Assembly (NCBI GenBank): GCA_904063045.1
Contig: CAJFCJ010000007.1
Span: forward strand, 1,208,510 to 1,272,509
From: Dimorphilus gyrociliatus
Lineage: Eukaryota > Annelida > Polychaeta > Dinophilidae
DNA length: 64,000 bases
Direction: 5' to 3'
Below the pieces are notes generated by a model, which did not search any database, had not been told where the DNA came from, and worked only from the letters and a program-made list of their open reading frames with translations. Each line of letters starts with the position of its first letter. Within the stretch, counting starts at the first letter, position 1. Shown piece by piece: positions 21,886 through 32,700 of the stretch. A program made the translations under genes and the position numbers.

Positions 21886-22953
21886 ATGTCGACAATAAGA
21901 AATCTGATGTTAAGTTGCGTGTCGGATCGTGCTGGCTCTGCACCTACTCAAGTCGTCAAGTTCAACTCTCCCTTAACGGAAGCTTTTAAATACGGCTTGC
22001 CCACACCCATCATCGACATACTTGTGTACATCGCTCGGGAAGGCGTCACGACGCCCGGCTTATTTCGGCGACCCGGAAACGCTGCCGACCAGCGAGTCGT
22101 CATGAAAAGGCTGGTGGAGGGCAAACCAGTGATTTTGAAGGAATATAACTTTTATACATTGGCTTCTGTGCTCAAACAATTCCTTCTACGCATTCCAGGC
22201 GGCATACTCGGTAGGGAAGCAGAAACGGATTTACTAGCTACTCTTAATTTCAATTCGAAACTCGAACAATACGATCAGATTAACTCCATTTTATCCCGGT
22301 TATCCCAGGCTACTCAACAATTATTAGCTCTTCTTTTTGGAACTTTCTTCCGAGTAACAAATCACGCCGAATTCAATACAATGTCAACTGAGGCTTTGGC
22401 TAAATCCGTAGCTGGATCTCTGTTTCACACTTGCGCTCATTCAAAGGAAGATGTAGAAAGGGCTTCGACTTTGATTCGACTGCTAATAAACGATTTCGGA
22501 GTGCCCTCTTTATTCGGCAACCGAAATATTACCTACTTTTGCCATATAACCAATACTTATATACGCGTTAAGGAACGATTCAGGTACGAAGAGCGGCCGA
22601 CGACACCGTCACCAACCGTTGTACATAGGCATCAACCATTACAAGCGGTCAATTCGGTATCTGCACCTGAAGTATCCACTGCTTGTGAAAATGAAAAATG
22701 TGGAAGCCTCAACAGATTTAATTCCGTCAAGCGTCGTCAGGTTGCTCGAATGAAAGAAAGGAGGAACTGGTTTGAAGGTACCGAAAGTACAACAACTTCA
22801 TTCGCCTCCTCTTCGTCCCAGGCAGCCGATTCGTCCGACTTATTAACTCACAGTTCACCGCCTTCGCCTAATCGGCAAAATTTGCAGCAGTACGCCAACC
22901 GAAACGTACGAGTTGTCTTAGTCGAACGGATATATAAACCGGACTCCTTTTAA
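21886..22953 (+). CDS. RhoGAP domain protein
   Basis: A single-exon frame of 355 residues. An in-frame TAG at 21877 just upstream fixes the start at 21886. Residues about 25-230 form a RhoGAP domain. It opens with SPLTEAFKYGLPTPIIDIL and has the arginine-finger loop GLFRRPGN (Arg61), LASVLKQFLLRIPGGI, and a late helix FNTMSTEALAKSVAGSLF where the usual N-x-M-x4-LA pattern is kept but the following Pro is lost. The domain is closest in feel to ARHGAP20/TAGAP-type RhoGAPs (inference). The remaining about 120 residues are Ser/Thr-rich and basic (KRRQVARMKERRNWFEG) without recognised domains. Expected role: stimulating GTP hydrolysis on a Rho-family GTPase. No membrane or lipid-binding module is present in this short protein. 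It is convergent with the Ly6-like gene downstream. Confidence 0.82.
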   Translation: MSTIRNLMLSCVSDRAGSAPTQVVKFNSPLTEAFKYGLPTPIIDILVYIAREGVTTPGLFRRPGNAADQRVVMKRLVEGKPVILKEYNFYTLASVLKQFLLRIPGGILGREAETDLLATLNFNSKLEQYDQINSILSRLSQATQQLLALLFGTFFRVTNHAEFNTMSTEALAKSVAGSLFHTCAHSKEDVERASTLIRLLINDFGVPSLFGNRNITYFCHITNTYIRVKERFRYEERPTTPSPTVVHRHQPLQAVNSVSAPEVSTACENEKCGSLNRFNSVKRRQVARMKERRNWFEGTESTTTSFASSSSQAADSSDLLTHSSPPSPNRQNLQQYANRNVRVVLVERIYKPDSF

Positions 22954-23530
22954 CAAATGATTGTTTCGATCTCTTTTTGTTTTTCTTTCGGACGTTAGCG
23001 GTTTTAGAGAATGTTTGTTTGCTTGTTATTATACCGGAACTGTATACGTTGTTGTTGTCTTATCTATTTACATACGCTTTAGCTAAAACGATGCATTCAA
23101 CACGTTCTACCTACTTAATTCGTTTAGGACTGGTTGTCTTTTTTTATTCAAAAATTAACAATTTTTTTTTAAAACCGCTAAAAACCTTCAAGACAAAACC
23201 AAGAAAATTGTTTAGTTACTATATTATAGTAAAACAATAACAATTCTTATTTTAAAACAATTCATATATTCTTAATCAGAAAACCTTTATATTTTCCTTT
23301 TAAAGAAAAAATAGTAGAAGGTGCTTGATGGACAAAATTCTCCAATTTACGTTACATTAATGTCTTGTGACATACTGCCTCTTTAAGTGACTCTTCCTTT
23401 GGTAGGAATTACAGTTTTAGCTTTACGTTATAAAATCTGTTACGACATAAATTATATTATTTTTGCTACTAAATATGCAAATTTTTATTGTTGATTATAA
23501 AAAAAAAAAAATTGATTAATGAAATTATGT
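22954..23530. other. Convergent 3' region, no gene recognised
   Basis: T-rich sequence between the RhoGAP stop and the Ly6-like gene stop, probably both 3' UTRs. The 87-codon + frame inside is hydrophobic by T-richness and I do not regard it as coding. Confidence 0.4.
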
Positions 23531-26500
23531 TCATAATAAAGAGCGAGTATAGCTTAGCAGTCCGTTAATAGTTAAAAGTAGGACATAACAATTTATCCTA
23601 ATTATATTAGCATCTGATCCGGTAGTAACAGTAGAGGAAGATAATTTAGATGTTGTAGAACTTTCTATATCACAAATGGATGGAATACCGTCCTTAACTT
23701 CGTTACAATAATTTTTAGAACAGTAGCAAAAGTCCTCTTTACCACCAGCTAATATTTTCTCAGTACAACCTTCCCTATAGCCCATCCACGCTAATTCAGC
23801 GTTCAATTGACTTTGACAAGTTCTATAAATCATTTCAATGTCATCTGTTGAAAATAGAAAAATCAGGTATATTTATTATGCAATTTTACTTAATATTTAA
23901 ATGATAAGTTGATGGTAATTGTATATATGATTACTCTTTTTCCAAACAACTCTCAGCAAGCATGAGTCACATCCAGTTGCAACCGATGCATCTGATGTGG
24001 ATTTTGGAACTGAGAACTCGGTACCATATCCACATCTTCCATCATATGTGTCGTCTAATGGTCCTCTCTTCCAAAAACAGTTGAAACAGATCAGATTCCG
24101 CTTTAATTCAACAGACGGTGGAACTTTACATGTTAAATTGCCTTTTTGTTAATTTTTTTTATTTTAAACGAAAATTAATGTTTTCATCATTACCAGATAT
24201 AGTTTGTTCAATTGAATTGTTTGTCATATGACAAACATCTGTGGCTTCGTTGTCTTTATTACAGTAATTGTTCTCGCAATAGCAGTAAGTACGCTCGCCG
24301 CCCAATAAAAGTTCTCGAGAACATTGACTCTTTGGAAGTTTCCATTCTTCTTCTCCAAAATCCCTTAAACAATACCTTTGTACTTCATAAATGAAGTTAT
24401 TTCTTTTCAGTACAATTAGACCACACTGCTTGCAATTTCTAACGATTCTTCGATCGCTAATATCCTCGGGGATTGTAAAATTATCGGCCCACGAACAAGC
24501 CGGATCGCTAAAAGGGTCATGAGGTCCGAAGGAGCATTCGAAACAATTAACGGTACCCTGTAAAAAGATGAGCTAGACAAAGAGATTACAGATTTTGCGT
24601 ATTGCACACTTCCTTACACGAGAAGAATTATTGATCGTTTCACATGTCGAATTTAAACCGGCGCTATTTTCATTGCAATAACTATCCGAACAATAGCAAT
24701 TTATCTCCGTCCCCCCATTTAACTCATGCTCGGAGCAGCTAGGAATCGGAGTAAGCCATTCGTTAACAGACGAATGGTTGGGTAGGCAAGTTCGTGAAAT
24801 CTCATAAATATCATCTATAAAAAAAAGGGCACAACATAAAAACAATAGGTTAAGGAGTTAATCAATAACCTTTCTTGTAAACTATGGTAAGAGAACAAGA
24901 ACCGCAATCAGTATCAACGGAAACGTCAGAAGTATTTTTTGGAACAGAAAATTCTCTTCCATATCCGCATCTGCCATCGTATGGATAAGCACTTCCCCCC
25001 CGAAGCCAAAAGCAAGAAAAGCAAGTTAATAATTCTTTGGAAGCCAAAGGAGGGACTGTTTGATTCGAGATATCAATGTTTATTGTCAAAAATTACTATA
25101 GAATGAATACCTAAGGCTATGTCCTTCTTGGTGACCTTTTTAGCTAAATTATCGCAATTGTGTTTAACGTTCTTATTTCTATTGCAATAATTTCCTTCAC
25201 AAAAGCAAAAATCATGTTGTCCTCCGTGAAGTAATTCAGTGGAACATTGATTTTCGTACCCCATCCATTCCTCTTCGCCAAGCTCATTTAGGCAGAATCT
25301 CACTGCCTCATAGACCAAGTCTATTGCAAACAATGATTAAGCGAACGTATATATATGTATGCTAATATTAGATTAGGAGTTCCAACCTCCTTTTAACGTG
25401 AGAATAAGTCCACATTTAAGACAATTTTTAACAACTCTATGATCATTAGTATCTTCTGGTATTGTAAAATTATTTCCATAATTACATTGAAAATCAGTAA
25501 ACGGATCGCCGTACCGATAGGTGCATTGGTAACAATGGTACTCTTTCTATTAATACGAAATCTAGATTACTCATAATTTATTCAAATTTAATACTTTAGA
25601 CAAACCGGTTTAGGTTCAACTTGAACTTGACAAAATGATTTGATACCGTCCTTATTCTCATTACAATAATCTTCTGAACAGTAACAATATTCATCAATGC
25701 CGTCTTTTAATTTTTGTTTTGAACAATGTGGAACATAATTCTGCCATTCGTTCCCCACACTATAAGGTCTTTGGCAAGTTCTACTTATTTCGAAAATTTT
25801 GCCTACAAGTTTTCAAATGTTACAAGCTACAAGTTTAGTTGTTTTGTAAGAGAGTACTAACCTCTTTTCCAGAGGATGGAGATAAGGCATGAATCGCAAT
25901 TCGTTTTCACTGACGGATCGTTAATATCTCTTGGAATTGTAAAATTGTTACCATAGCCACATCTAGCTTCGTACGGATAGTCGCTTAATCCATCTCTCCA
26001 ATGGCATAGGAAACATGTAGTTAATTGTTTAGGTGAGCTTAAGGGTTGAATATTTGAGAGTTTGTTGTATAACGCAAGTTTATTTGTAGGTTTTCTATTA
26101 GCATTATAATTAACAGATGTAACATCTGTATTATTTTGACCAAAATCGTCGCATTCGTGAGTAGCGCTATTGTTCCTATTGCAATAATTACCATCGCAAT
26201 AACAAAATTCGTATTCTCCATTTTGTAACAATTCACTTGAACATTGACTTTCTATTTCAGACCAAGGTTCGTTACCCAATTCTAAAAGGCAGTAACGGCT
26301 AATTTCATAGATTTGGCCTATAATAAGTTTATATATAGAATCAAAAATTGGTAATTGGGCGTATTAAACAAATACGAAACCGAATTTCCATATAAGTATA
26401 AGGCCACATTTTTTACACCCACTTTCAACTCTGTTGTTATTAATAGGAGTTTCCGGAACTGTAAAATTATTACCCCATCCACAAGCCTCATCCCTATAAA

Positions 26501-26697
26501 GATCCCATGACAAATAAGTACAAGTAAAACAATTGTAATCTTCAATGCCAAACACTAGAACTCCTTTATTTTCAATAAAAATTATGATATTATAATAAAG
26601 AATTAATATTTACAAATAATAAAAAAAAGAATAAAGAAACAAGTGATTTACCTTTGAAAACAATTAAGCATAGACAAATATTGATGATTGTATTCAT
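23531..26697 (-). CDS. GPI-anchored protein with six tandem Ly6/quiver-like modules
   Basis: Eleven phase-consistent exons: 26652-26697, 26381-26554, 25862-26317, 25606-25802, 25387-25546, 25111-25320, 24870-25055, 24618-24814, 24194-24557, 23935-24123 and 23531-23844; 830 residues. MNTIINICLCLIVFKVFG is a signal peptide. Each of six modules has CF-x-C, CGYG-x2-F-x2-P, C-x2-C, R-x-C, a lone C, CYC-x3-YCN and a final C. The C.C..NYCN end resembles the Ly6/uPAR (three-finger) fold, especially quiver/sleepless-type proteins. The last exon ends in a hydrophobic tail (INCYVLLLTINGLLS) after a Ser/Thr/Gly-rich stretch, the layout of a GPI-attachment signal. Most modules are split by one intron in the middle, but module 5 sits in a single exon. 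Role unknown; cell-surface or extracellular binding is inferred. Confidence 0.85.
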
Positions 26698-26734
26698 TTT
26701 TCAAATGCGAATGTGAAGATAAAGTGAGAGAGAT

Positions 26735-26774
<40 letters not shown>

Positions 26775-27885
26775 TCAGTAAGTAAAAGAATATAAATATA
26801 ATATATAAAGATAATTTAAAAGAATAAGATTAAGGTAAAGAAAGAAAAGATGACTAATGAAGAGATAGACAGATAGATAGATGGATGAATAAAGGGAAAG
26901 ACAGTAGGGAAAGGAGAGAGAAAGATTTAAAAAATTTATATTTATTTATATATATATATATATATATAATAGAAAAGTCTTGTAAAAGAGAGTTCTAAGA
27001 GAAGAATAAAAATTTTTTGTTTAATATTTTTAATAATTGTAATAAAAAAAAAAAAAGAAAAAGGTCATATTTGAAACAATATGAATTGTTGATTAATATT
27101 AATAAATAAGTTATTGATACTACCTTTTTTAAGTTATCTCTCTACATACATCAGTTTATTGTTTTATTATATAGAAAGAATTTAAAGAAGAGAACAAGCT
27201 ATGTATAGGTTTTTTTTTCTTCTTCAATAAACCTATAAGATATCGTTTAATCCTATATTTCATCCATTTTTTTTAACACTGTATAATATTTTATTACTAA
27301 TTGTTATATATTAATTTATGATTACAAGGATTGATAGAAGAGTAGTACTACTGCAAATTTTATGGGAAATAATAAAGATCTCTACGTTAAAAAAGATCTA
27401 GTTTACTTTTTTATGATTTTATTATATTCAATCGATTTTTTGATAAATTTTAATAATTATTTTCTGAAAAAGAGAAAAAAAAATCCTCTATCGTATCATC
27501 TATTTATTCACCGGAAGTAAGATAATAAAAAATACTGATAATAGTAAACAAGAATAAAAAAATAAAATTATAAAAAAAAAGCTGTGAATGATCAATTTTT
27601 TTTTATTTTTCAGTTTGATGGAAGCTATAGACCTTTATTCATTAGATTTTGCTGAATTTCGAAAAAACATCGATTTATTCTGATATTTACATAAATAAAT
27701 TTCAACATTCTATCTAAAAATATATATATTTATTTAATATTTTTATTTATACACATACTTTATTATTGAACTTTTGAACTTTTAGTCAAATAATTATTAT
27801 CTTCATTTAATTATTCGTTGATTTTCTTCCTTTATAAAAGTTAACACACATCATCTAAAGAATTTTGAATTTTTAATATAAAAAC
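26698..27885. other. Divergent intergenic region, very AT-rich
   Basis: 1.19 kb of low-complexity DNA with a GA microsatellite and A/T homopolymers. Promoters of the flanking genes must lie here, but I recognise no specific element and no gene. Confidence 0.4.
26740..26772. repeat. GA microsatellite
   Basis: Perfect GA dinucleotide run of about 32 bp, 43 bp upstream of the Ly6-array ATG (minus strand), in its probable promoter or 5' UTR; on the transcript strand it reads as CT. Confidence 0.9.
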
Positions 27886-29113
27886 ATGAATAATTGGAAA
27901 AAGAATAATTTATTTAAAAAAGATCAAACTCTAATCATTCAATCAAAATCAGAATATTTAATTCAAAAGAGAAAATTTGAAACTAGTTTGCCTAAAACGT
28001 CAATAGAAATTCCGGCAATTGGACCTAATTTCAACTCTTCGGATAGGTCGAACTCTGTTGTTGAACCACCAATTAGAAAAGATGTAAGTATTAAAAGTAG
28101 TTCTTTTTTATTATTATCATTTAAAGGGAATTGATGGAAACACTCTGCTATAGATTTTATATCAAGTTGCAAAAAATATAAGACGGTTAAGAGAGGATAA
28201 GAAATCGTTGGGAAATGATAAAAGATGCTCTAATAGTAAAATTAATGGAAATTCTGTTGAAAACAATGCAAATTCAACTGGCGAAAGTCCTAATAAAAGT
28301 ATTAAATTTTCATTATCGAATAATGATACTGGTAAGAATTTAATGGATGATTTTACTATTAATGGAGTGGGGAAGTATGTTCAAAAGTCAATATTAAATA
28401 AAGATGAGCGAATATGTCAATTCAATTCTAATGATATAGAATGGAAGAAATACTTCTCTAAATTTCATTCATTAGATAGATTAACGCCTATTCGACGTCG
28501 TAGAATATTTAAAAGAATTGATTATATCCCCTCCAAGATGAATAAAGTCTATGATAATGTATATTTGAACGGTAGATATTATATGGATGATAAACCTTAT
28601 GAATATTCTCAAGTTATTTCTCTATTGAATGAGAAACCGAAAAGACAAACTAGTACAAACATTGATATTTTAGAGGAACGTGCCTCTGATAAAAATTTCA
28701 AACCGTTTACCTTTTTACAAAATGAAGAGAGGAGCAAGGAAGAGCAAAGGCGAAGATTGAGAAAGGATTTTTGGAAATTTTATCCAGAATATCTAAAGCG
28801 TTTTGAACAGATTCGTAGGCCTATGAAATATGATTCGTGCCTTAACAAAACAAATGAAACTAGAGAAAAAGAAGATAATGCTAACGAAGAAGAGGAAGAT
28901 GAAAATGATAAAGAAAACAAAAAAGATAATAATATACCATTATATAGAAAGAATTTAGTAGAAATTCGTGCAAAGAACGAAAAGAAAGATACTTTTGTTA
29001 AATTTAACTTTAAGAATAAATTAGATAGAAGAGAATTCAATGATTTAATGTGGAAAGATTATCCTGATTATATAGAAAGATTTAAATCCATGTATACGCC
29101 TATTGAACAATAA
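27886..29113 (+). CDS. Unrecognised Lys-rich protein with three internal repeats
   Basis: Two exons, 27886-28083 and 28154-29113, joined in phase 0 through GTAAGT and CTATAG; 385 residues. The earlier acceptor-like AAG at 28173 would give an immediate stop, so 28153 was chosen. No signal peptide, membrane segment or known domain is seen. Residues are strongly biased to Lys, Asn, Glu, Ser and Arg. Three similar segments recur: IEWKKYFSKFHSLDRLTPI (about 28438-28494), DFWKFYPEYLKRFEQIRRP (28765-28821) and LMWKDYPDYIERFKSMYTP (28999-29101, ending next to the stop). The shared pattern is W-K-x-Y-(P)-x-Y-x2-R-F-x4-x-P. An acidic run (EEEDENDKENKK) separates the second and third. AATAAA signals directly follow the stop (29112, 29125). 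I cannot assign a function. Confidence 0.6.
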
Positions 29114-29151
29114 TAAAATATACAAATAAAATGGAAAAAAAATCTTTCTCT

Positions 29152-29182
<31 letters not shown>

Positions 29183-29710
29183 TTTAAAAATCGTACAGTA
29201 TTAATAAATTAATCCTTTTTTGTGTTTTATTTATAAATAATTAGTAGATTTTTTTTAAAAAAAAATTAGTTAATTATTTATTAATTTTATTTTTTTTATT
29301 AGATATAAGTAAGGATGTTATATAGGCCTATAATAGGTTTATTATTTAGTTTTGTACCGTGAAGTATGTAATAAATAGAATATAGATTAATTCTTCTTGT
29401 ATTCTTTATTGAAATTTAGATAGGCTTAGAAAAAGTTATATTTATACGATTTTTAATCAAAAATTAAAAGCAGACGGTTAAACGAGTAAAAGAATCAAAG
29501 AAAAAACACTTTGGATAAAATGATCATAAATAAATAGAGACTTTTTTTTATAAAAAAAAAAAGAAAGAAACGATTTGGTCTTATATTTTATTATGTTTTG
29601 TTTATATTTTATATTTTCTCTTTTTTTTTTTTTACCTCACCTAAACAACAAGCTAGCCAGCCACCCACTCACCCGCCTACTCAACCTTCCTCTTCAGTTT
29701 ATCTGTCGTC
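29114..29710. other. Convergent 3' region with CT microsatellite
   Basis: A/T homopolymers and a CT repeat at about 29145-29183. Probable 3' UTRs of the flanking genes. No gene recognised. Confidence 0.4.
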
Positions 29711-32700
29711 TTATGAGGGATTTATATCAACTCTATTCAATTTGCTGTTACGTTTAACGTAAATTGAAATAAATATTAGAATAACTATAAATAACGATCC
29801 GAGTACTCCAACGATTATTCCTGGGTTAAAACTGTGGCTCGTGTTCGATTTATTCTGCTCATTTGCTGCGTGAATTTTTAAATAAAATATCAAAGATATA
29901 TGCTGTATATTTAGAACGTGCAATACTCACTCGCCTGTTTATTTTCTTCTCCTTCCTCTCCATGCAACGGCTGACTATAGCTGGGTAATGGATTGTTGTT
30001 TTCGAAAGATTGTTCAGAACAACTTTGAGGGGGTAAAGTGCAATTGAAAGGGCTATTTATCTGGCAAACTACAACATCCGAATGAAGGGAGCTTAATTCA
30101 ATTCCATGATTAGACAGTAGTGATTTATTAATACTAAATCTAAATTCGTGAATAGGTGAATATAGGCTAAAGTTCATACCATCTTCCAAAATGCACCTGA
30201 GAATATTAAAGCTAAACTTAGTTAAATATTAATTTATATAATCTAATTTCTTACCTATCATCTACCAGTTTTCTGGTAATATTTCCACCCTCATTTACGA
30301 ATAAGTTAATTAAATTAACTGTAAAACCTAGCAAGCCTTCAAAATGTAGTTTGATATAGACTTCAGAGGGCGCTTCGTCTGTCTTATTCAAAGTATCAGT
30401 AAAATTAATATTTTTAAAGAAATCCATTCTTATTGAGAAATCGCCATCTGATTCAACGAAGTTTGGAAACGGTGAACTCGTTGAGTATGTTACATCTACT
30501 GTGACTTCTGCATCTGACGTTAATTCCCCTGAAGTCGTTGGGTTGGATACTTCACTATTTGTTGAAAGTTGAATTAAAGTTGTTTCTGTTATATTATCGT
30601 TAGTTAATGTTGAAAATTGTGTATTAAGTGTTGGTACTTTACCAGTTTGTTTACTCGTTGTAAAACTTTGCGAGCTATTTTCATCTTGAGTTACTCCAAA
30701 AGTTGACTGGAAATTTTGCGTAACTGTAGAATGAGACGATTTCGTTGCTGTCATTGGTGAATCGGAAATGGTTGTACTTTTCTCGGATAATGTTCCTGTG
30801 GAAGTTGTCCATTCAGTTTTTTCAGAAATTGTACTCTCCTCATTACCGTTTGAAGTTGAAGAAAACGGCAAACTCGTTATTGTAGACATCGTTTCTTTAG
30901 AAATTGCCTCTGTACTTTGGACATTCACGTCTGTGGCTATACTTTGTGATGATGCCGTAGGTGTTTCTATCTCTACAGTTTGTTTACTAGAGAAATAATC
31001 TGTAGATCTCGTTTCTTCATTAACTTCTGTTGATGAACTGGACATGAAAGATGGTGAAGTTGAAACGCCATTCGAAGAGGATATTTCTCCCTTTGAACTA
31101 GAGTAGCCAACAGATGACACGGTAAGGATTTTCTCTGTAGTTACTATATCACTACTTCCGGATAACGAAGACCCACTTCCACTATTTGTTGTTGAGCCTA
31201 AATCTGGTTCAGTTGTATGAATTCCAGTTATATCATTCCCGGATGAAGTTGTTTCAGCTATCGGACGTGTTGTTCTTCCTGTAGTATCTGACGATTCCGT
31301 CGTATTAGTAGAGTTAGTGAAAAGTTCTGTTGTTATATTTAGACCATCAGGTGATGGAGTAACAGTGTGAATATCTCCTGTTCCTGTTACGGTAGAGGCA
31401 TCGTTAGAAGAACTCGATCCTATTGAAATACTAGTTTTGGTTGATGATTCAGTTGGACCTGTTCGAGTGCTGTCAGATTCTTGAGTTTGTGTTTGTATTG
31501 TTGCAGTTCCAGCAGAAATATCCGGAGAAGATGTTGAAGAATCTGTAGCTTCTTTTGTTGCAGTTGTATCTGTTGCTGCATCACTAGCAAAGGTCGATGA
31601 TATTTCTGTTAGACCTGTTCGAGTGCTGTCGGATTCTTGGGTTTGAGTCTGTGTTGTTGCAGTACCACCAGAAATGTCTGGAGCAGATGTTGAAGAATCT
31701 ATAACTTCTTTTGTTGCAGTTGTATCTGTTACTGAATCACTAGTAAAGGTCGATGATGACTCAGTTGGATCTGTTCGAGTGCTTTCCGATGCTTGAGTTT
31801 GAGTTTGTGTTGTTGCAGTAGCACCAGAAATGTCTGGAGAAGATGTTGAAGAATCTGTGGCTTCTTTTGTTGCAGTGAAAGCCGTTGCTGTATCACTAGC
31901 AAAGGTCGAAGATGACTCAGTTGGATCTGTTCGTGTGCTGTCAGATTCTTGGGTTTGGGTCTGTGTTGTTGCAGTACTACCAGAAATGTCTGGAGAAGAT
32001 GTTGAAGAATCTGTGGCTTCTTTTGTTGCAGTTGTATCTGTTGCTGCATCACTAGCAAAGGTCGATGATATTTCTGTTGGACCTGTTCGAGTGCTGTCAG
32101 ATTCTTGGGTTTGAGTTTGTGTTGTTGCAGTAGCACCAGAAATGTCTGGAGCAGATGTTGAAGAATCTATAACTTCTTTTGTTGCAGTTGTATCTGTTAC
32201 TGAATCACTAGTAAAGGTCGAAGATGACTCAGTTGGATCTGTTCGTGTGCTGTCAGATTCTTGGGTTTGGGTCTGTGTTGTTGCAGTACTACCAGAAATG
32301 TCTGGAGAAGATGTTGAAGAATCTGTAGCTTCGTTTGTTGCAGTTGTATCTGTTACTGAATCACTAGCAAAGGTCGATGATGACTCAGTTGGATCTGTTC
32401 GAGTGCTTTCCGATGCTTGAGTTTGAGTTTGTGTTGTTGCAGTAGCACCAGAAATGTCTGGAGAAGATGTTGAAGAATCTGTGGCTTCTTTTGTTGCAGT
32501 GAAAGCTGTTGCTGCATCACTAGCAAAGGTCGATGATATTTCTGTTGGACCTGTTCGAGTGCTGTCAGATTCTTGGGTTTGAGTTTGTGTTGTTGCAGTA
32601 GCACCAGAAATGTCTGGAGCAGATGTTGAAGAATCTATAACTTCTTTTGTTGCAGTTGTATCTGTTACTGAATCACTAGTAAAGGTCGAAGATGACTCAG

